This document shows, piece after piece, positions 61,298 to 64,000 of a DNA stretch of 64,000 bases. The stretch lies in the NCBI GenBank assembly GCA_016125045.1, contig WGML01000005.1, forward strand, positions 146,516-210,515. The letters are read 5' to 3'. The translations under genes were made by a program, and so were the position numbers. The stretch's first letter is position 1; every line of letters begins with the position of its first letter. This DNA comes from a bacterium (GTDB taxonomy: Bacteria; Pseudomonadota; Alphaproteobacteria; Caulobacterales; Hyphomonadaceae). The notes beneath the pieces were generated by a model. The model had not been told where the DNA came from, did no database searches, and worked only from the letters and a program-made list of their open reading frames with translations.

Positions 61298-61426
61298 TGG
61301 ATTTTTGGCAGTTTTCCGGGCTTGTCGCAACTTGCATCGGCTCGCAAAAGTCCATTTAAATCAACGAATTTTCTTGCATCGCCTAAGTGTGTCTGGTCAC
61401 GTGTTTTGGATTTCGGTGCGGACCAG

Positions 61427-62728
61427 GTGTGGACCAAGGTTACCTCTGCCCTCTCGGAAAAGCGGCCGTCGGCGACTCCTGTGCGACTTACCAAGCGTGT
61501 TGTTGATGCCGCAGAGCCGCGCACCGCACGCTATCAGATTTGGGACTCTGAGCTGGTCGGGTTTGGTCTGCGCGTCGAGACCTCGGGACGCAAGTCCTTC
61601 ATCATCCGCTATCGCGCGGACGGTGGGGGACGCAATGCCGCCCACCGCTTGGTCACGATCGGCGCATACGGCGTCATGACGCCGGATCAGGCGCGAGCGG
61701 AAGCCAAAAAGCTTTTGGGCGCTGTGGCGACAGGCGCTGATCCCGGCGCCGAGCGCCGATCAAAGCGCCAGGACCTCACCGTTGCCGAACTCTGCGAACT
61801 CTACCTGCGCGAGGGCTGTCCCACGAAGAAGGCGTCAACGCTGGCGACGGATCGCGGGCGCATCGATCGCCACATCAAACCGATGATTGGCACGAAGAGA
61901 ATTTCGTCCATCACGCGCGGCGACATTCAATGGCTGATGCGCCAAATCGCCGATGGCAAAACCAAGGCTGACGTGAAAACGCGCCCGCGCGGCCGCGCCA
62001 TCGTCCGCGGCGGCAAGGGCACCGCAAGCCGCACGATCGGTATGCTCGGCGGCATTTTCACTTACGCCGTTCGCGAAGGCATGATCCCGGATAATCCCGT
62101 CCGCATGGTCAAACGCTGGCAGGATCGCCGCCTCGACCGCTACCTCAGCCAAGAGGAGCTCGAACGTCTTGGCGACGCTTTGACGAAGGCGGAAGCCGCC
62201 TGCGAGAACCCCAAAGCACTCGCCATCATTCGGCTGCTAGCGCTTACCGGCGCGCGCAGGGGCGAGATCATCAATCTCGCTTGGGACGAAGTCGATTTCG
62301 ACAAGGGCATGTTGCGGCTGCGCGATTCCAAAACAGGCCAGAAGATTATTCCGGTTGGCAAGTCGGCGCTTGCAATCCTGGCGTCACAGCCGCGCACGGC
62401 GGACTCGGGATTAGTGTTTCCGGCCGACAAGCTCGGACGGCAGGGCGCCACGCGAACTCACTTTCAGGGCATCGACGCGATCTGGTACCGGGTCCGGGCC
62501 AAGGCCAAGCTGCCAGACGTGCGTCTGCACGATCTCAGGCATACAGCCGCAAGCGTCGCCGTCGCCAACGGCGCCTCTCTGCCAATGATCGCACGCATCC
62601 TCGGCCATGCCGACACAAAGACCACGCAGCGTTACGCCCACCTCTCGGATGCACCTGTGCGCCACGTCGTGGAGGAATTGGCCGAACAGGTTGCCGCCGC
62701 CATACGCGTGCGCACGACGGCATCTTAA
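61427..62728 (+). CDS. Tyrosine-type integrase (DUF4102 arm domain)
   Basis: 433 residues from the GTG at 61427; the start is uncertain, and the frame is open to 61286. An N-terminal arm-binding domain (RYQIWDSELVGFGLRVETSGRKSF, key part WDSELVGFGLRVE) and a SAM-like core-binding domain precede the catalytic domain. Catalytic residues are visible: Arg in LTGARRGEIINLAW, His-x-x-Arg in LHDLRHTAAS, and His and Tyr in LGHADTKTTQRYAHL. It catalyses site-specific integration, here next to a tRNA-Arg fragment. A terminator follows. Confidence 0.94.
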   Translation: MWTKVTSALSEKRPSATPVRLTKRVVDAAEPRTARYQIWDSELVGFGLRVETSGRKSFIIRYRADGGGRNAAHRLVTIGAYGVMTPDQARAEAKKLLGAVATGADPGAERRSKRQDLTVAELCELYLREGCPTKKASTLATDRGRIDRHIKPMIGTKRISSITRGDIQWLMRQIADGKTKADVKTRPRGRAIVRGGKGTASRTIGMLGGIFTYAVREGMIPDNPVRMVKRWQDRRLDRYLSQEELERLGDALTKAEAACENPKALAIIRLLALTGARRGEIINLAWDEVDFDKGMLRLRDSKTGQKIIPVGKSALAILASQPRTADSGLVFPADKLGRQGATRTHFQGIDAIWYRVRAKAKLPDVRLHDLRHTAASVAVANGASLPMIARILGHADTKTTQRYAHLSDAPVRHVVEELAEQVAAAIRVRTTAS

Positions 62729-62739
62729 CATTGCCCCTT

Positions 62740-62771
62740 GCACGACGCGCCGCAGGCCGTCGTGCTTTTTT
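62740..62771 (+). terminator. Intrinsic terminator after the integrase
   Basis: GCACGACG pairs with CGTCGTGC over 8 bp around a 10-nt loop and is followed by TTTTTT. It lies 12 bp after the integrase stop. Confidence 0.88.
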
Positions 62772-62822
62772 CAGACGCCCCTCGCCGCGACGGCTTCTAT
62801 CGGACACCGCGCGCAGGGTGGG

Positions 62823-62990
62823 TCAAGGATCGCGCGGTAGCGCGACCCGAAGGGCTGCGTCCTTGACGCACCGGAGCACGGTGTCAGGCTCCAGCCTAAA
62901 CACAAGCGGCAACTCCGGGGCGATCAGGCGCTCGGGTTCAAGGCTTTCATAAACCTTCATCCGGTTGCCGAGGTCATCCTTTATGGCCAT
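62823..62990 (-). pseudogene. Possible Thg1 (tRNA-His guanylyltransferase) N-terminal remnant
   Basis: A 55-codon frame from the ATG at 62990. The first 35 residues (MAIKDDLGNRMKVYES, then LPLVFRLE) resemble the start of Thg1-like proteins, whose N-terminus reads D-x-LG-RMK-YE followed by a catalytic DGR motif. Here the DGR motif and everything after are missing, and the frame ends in unrelated sequence. It may be a decayed cargo gene or a small protein of its own. Confidence 0.4.
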
Positions 62991-63005
62991 CTTAATTACC
63001 CGACG

Positions 63006-63326
63006 CTATGAAGCCCGGCGTCGGGCGGTGCGCGGCGATGTCCCTGTGCCGCCACGTGCGATCTTCATGTCGATATGCAGCCCCGCCGCAGAAGCCATGT
63101 TGACCAGCATATCGATGCTGAACAGCTCGATCTTGCCGCGCACCAGATCAGATATACGCGGCTGCGTCACCCCGAAGAGCTTCGCGGCTTGAGCTTGGCT
63201 CAGCCCTTGGCGCTCGATGTGGTCGCGCACCGCAATCATCAGGCGCGAACGCAGCTTCATGTTTTCGGCCTCGACAGGGCTGTCCTCAATCGCGTCCCAG
63301 ACGCTGGCGAAGCGCTTGCTGCTCAT
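63006..63326 (-). CDS. HigA-type XRE antitoxin
   Basis: 106 residues. The helix-turn-helix (GLSQAQAAKLFGVTQPRISDLVRGKIELFSIDML, key parts QAQAAKLFGVTQPRISDL and GKIELFSID) is the form found in antitoxins that pair with Gp49-like toxins. The start ATG overlaps the toxin stop (ATGA). It should bind the toxin and repress the operon. The order toxin-then-antitoxin is the HigBA order. Confidence 0.9.
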   Translation of the reverse strand: MSSKRFASVWDAIEDSPVEAENMKLRSRLMIAVRDHIERQGLSQAQAAKLFGVTQPRISDLVRGKIELFSIDMLVNMASAAGLHIDMKIARGGTGTSPRTARRRAS

Positions 63327-63676
63327 GGCTTGAGTTCCTTGATCAGATCCTTGTACCGTTTGGCGGCCAAATCCAAATCCTCGCGGCTAGTCTTCTGCGA
63401 CTTCTTCTGAAAGCAGTGCAAGACGAAGACCGCCTCCGTAAACTTGGCGACATAGACGACTCGAAACGCCCCGTCGGCGGCGCGTATGCGTATCTCGCGC
63501 ACGCCCTCGCCGACGCCCTTCATCGGTTTCCAGTCGTCCGGATCGCGGCCACGTTGGACCCGATCAAGCTGATAACCTGCGTCACGCCGAGCCGCCTCCG
63601 GGAAGGCGCGAAGATCAGCAAGCGCGCCGCTGCGAAACTCGACGGGCTTTATCGTTCCAGGCACCCTTTGCCTCAT
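63323..63676 (-). CDS. HigB/Gp49-type toxin (RelE superfamily)
   Basis: 117 residues from the ATG at 63676. The RelE-like fold has VEFRSGALADLRAFPEAARR, REIRIRAADGAFRVVYVAKF and AVFVLHCFQKKSQKT, all typical of phage-derived Gp49-like toxins that cleave mRNA at ribosomes. It is first in the two-gene operon. An AT-rich stretch (tttatatatg on the minus strand) right at the start codon may hold its promoter. It probably stabilises the integrated element. Confidence 0.9.
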   Translation of the reverse strand: MRQRVPGTIKPVEFRSGALADLRAFPEAARRDAGYQLDRVQRGRDPDDWKPMKGVGEGVREIRIRAADGAFRVVYVAKFTEAVFVLHCFQKKSQKTSREDLDLAAKRYKDLIKELKP

Positions 63677-63713
63677 ATATAAAGTTTTGTATGGGACTGC
63701 AAGGGGGGGGCCT

Positions 63714-63926
63714 TTACGCTGATTCCCGGCCGTACTCGCTGGTGGAGCCGTGCAGGCGCTTTTGCGCCCAGGCGTCGAGCACATGGTCGATGTAGCGCAC
63801 CAGGCGCGGCCCGTATTTGACGAAGGGGGGGCCTTCGCCCGTGACGCGCCAGCGATTGAGCGTGTGCTTGGAGATTTTGAGCCGCGCGGCGGCGTCTTCC
63901 ACCGTGAGCAGGGTTTCGACAGACAT
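63714..63926 (-). CDS. Excisionase/AlpA-like helix-turn-helix protein
   Basis: 70 residues from the ATG at 63926; the longer frame to 63998 is unlikely. LLTVEDAAARLKISKHTLNRWRVTGEGPPFVKYG is the MerR-like HTH_17 fold of excisionases and AlpA-type activators (key parts TVEDAAARLKISKHTLNRWR). RYIDHVLDAWAQKR is the usual second helix region. It may direct excision of the element or control its genes. It lies about 40 bp upstream of the toxin-antitoxin operon on the same strand. Confidence 0.85.
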   Translation of the reverse strand: MSVETLLTVEDAAARLKISKHTLNRWRVTGEGPPFVKYGPRLVRYIDHVLDAWAQKRLHGSTSEYGRESA

Positions 63927-64000
63927 ATGCACTCTCCTTATCCAGCATGACGCGGAAGGCTGAAACACGTCCCGCTTGGTTAAGGAGAACGCCGACAAGC

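Overview
The window is high-GC chromosomal DNA from an alphaproteobacterium. Pointers to that class are a gapR (DUF2312) gene, a hemC-hemD-mic60-hemY gene order, a Caulobacter-type motA, a full CtrA-type box (TTAA-N7-TTAAC), an alpha-type rpmJ and an arsR-aqpS-arsC arsenic operon. A TonB-dependent receptor, a NodT-type outer-membrane channel and heptose-type LPS synthesis (hldE) fit a Gram-negative, probably aquatic member of the Caulobacterales/Hyphomonadaceae/Parvularculales area. The family assignment is inference.

Layout. 1-3.3 kb: minus-strand genes for a dienelactone hydrolase (cut by the window edge), an exported C13 caspase-like peptidase, a basic unknown protein, GapR, a TPR protein and ribosomal protein L36. 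3.5-12.8 kb: MFS transporter, MltB-type lytic transglycosylase, globin-like protein, O-acetylhomoserine sulfhydrylase, TonB receptor, and a coupled acyltransferase/sterol-desaturase-type hydroxylase pair. 12.9-18.7 kb: a membrane-anchored TIR protein, a D-cysteine desulfhydrase/racemase pair, RtcB and a Ca2+/Na+ exchanger. 18.7-22.3 kb: a secreted subtilisin autotransporter whose N-terminus is a 26-unit heptad array (GDISPF plus Y or W), with a CtrA box upstream. 22.3-31.4 kb: motA, a shrunken ABC-ATPase-like protein, a MacA-MacB-outer membrane channel efflux operon (ATPase and permease as separate genes) and an M2 dipeptidyl carboxypeptidase. 31.4-39.4 kb: folD with a coupled HNH gene, YggT, tRNA-Ala(CGC), a pterin dehydratase, a HAD protein, a response regulator, HldE and a DprE1/DprE2-like pair.

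39.4-44.9 kb: a LolD-like ATPase and FtsX-like permease that appear to belong with a DUF3299 protein, now separated from it by about 2.9 kb. The intervening DNA holds a DUF2892/Crp pair, a GNAT gene, a MerR gene, a small membrane protein and an internally deleted copy of the permease end. Both halves of the locus have a similar GTTATAA-cored upstream box that may be a Zur site. 44.9-48.4 kb: a glycosyltransferase coupled to an O-antigen-ligase/acyltransferase fusion protein. 48.5-55.2 kb: tsaD, divergent hemC-hemD-mic60-hemY, and a lipoprotein with a methyltransferase fold. 55.3-61.0 kb: a sugar isomerase/dehydrogenase pair and the arsenic operon, now separated by a serine-hydrolase gene lying between about 245-bp direct repeats.

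61.25 kb to the end: the left end of an integrative element. It has the 3' fragment of a tRNA-Arg(CCG), a tyrosine integrase, a terminator, a possible Thg1 remnant, a HigBA-type toxin-antitoxin pair and an excisionase-like gene. The element continues past the window. Coordinates and translations were worked out by eye; no database search was run.
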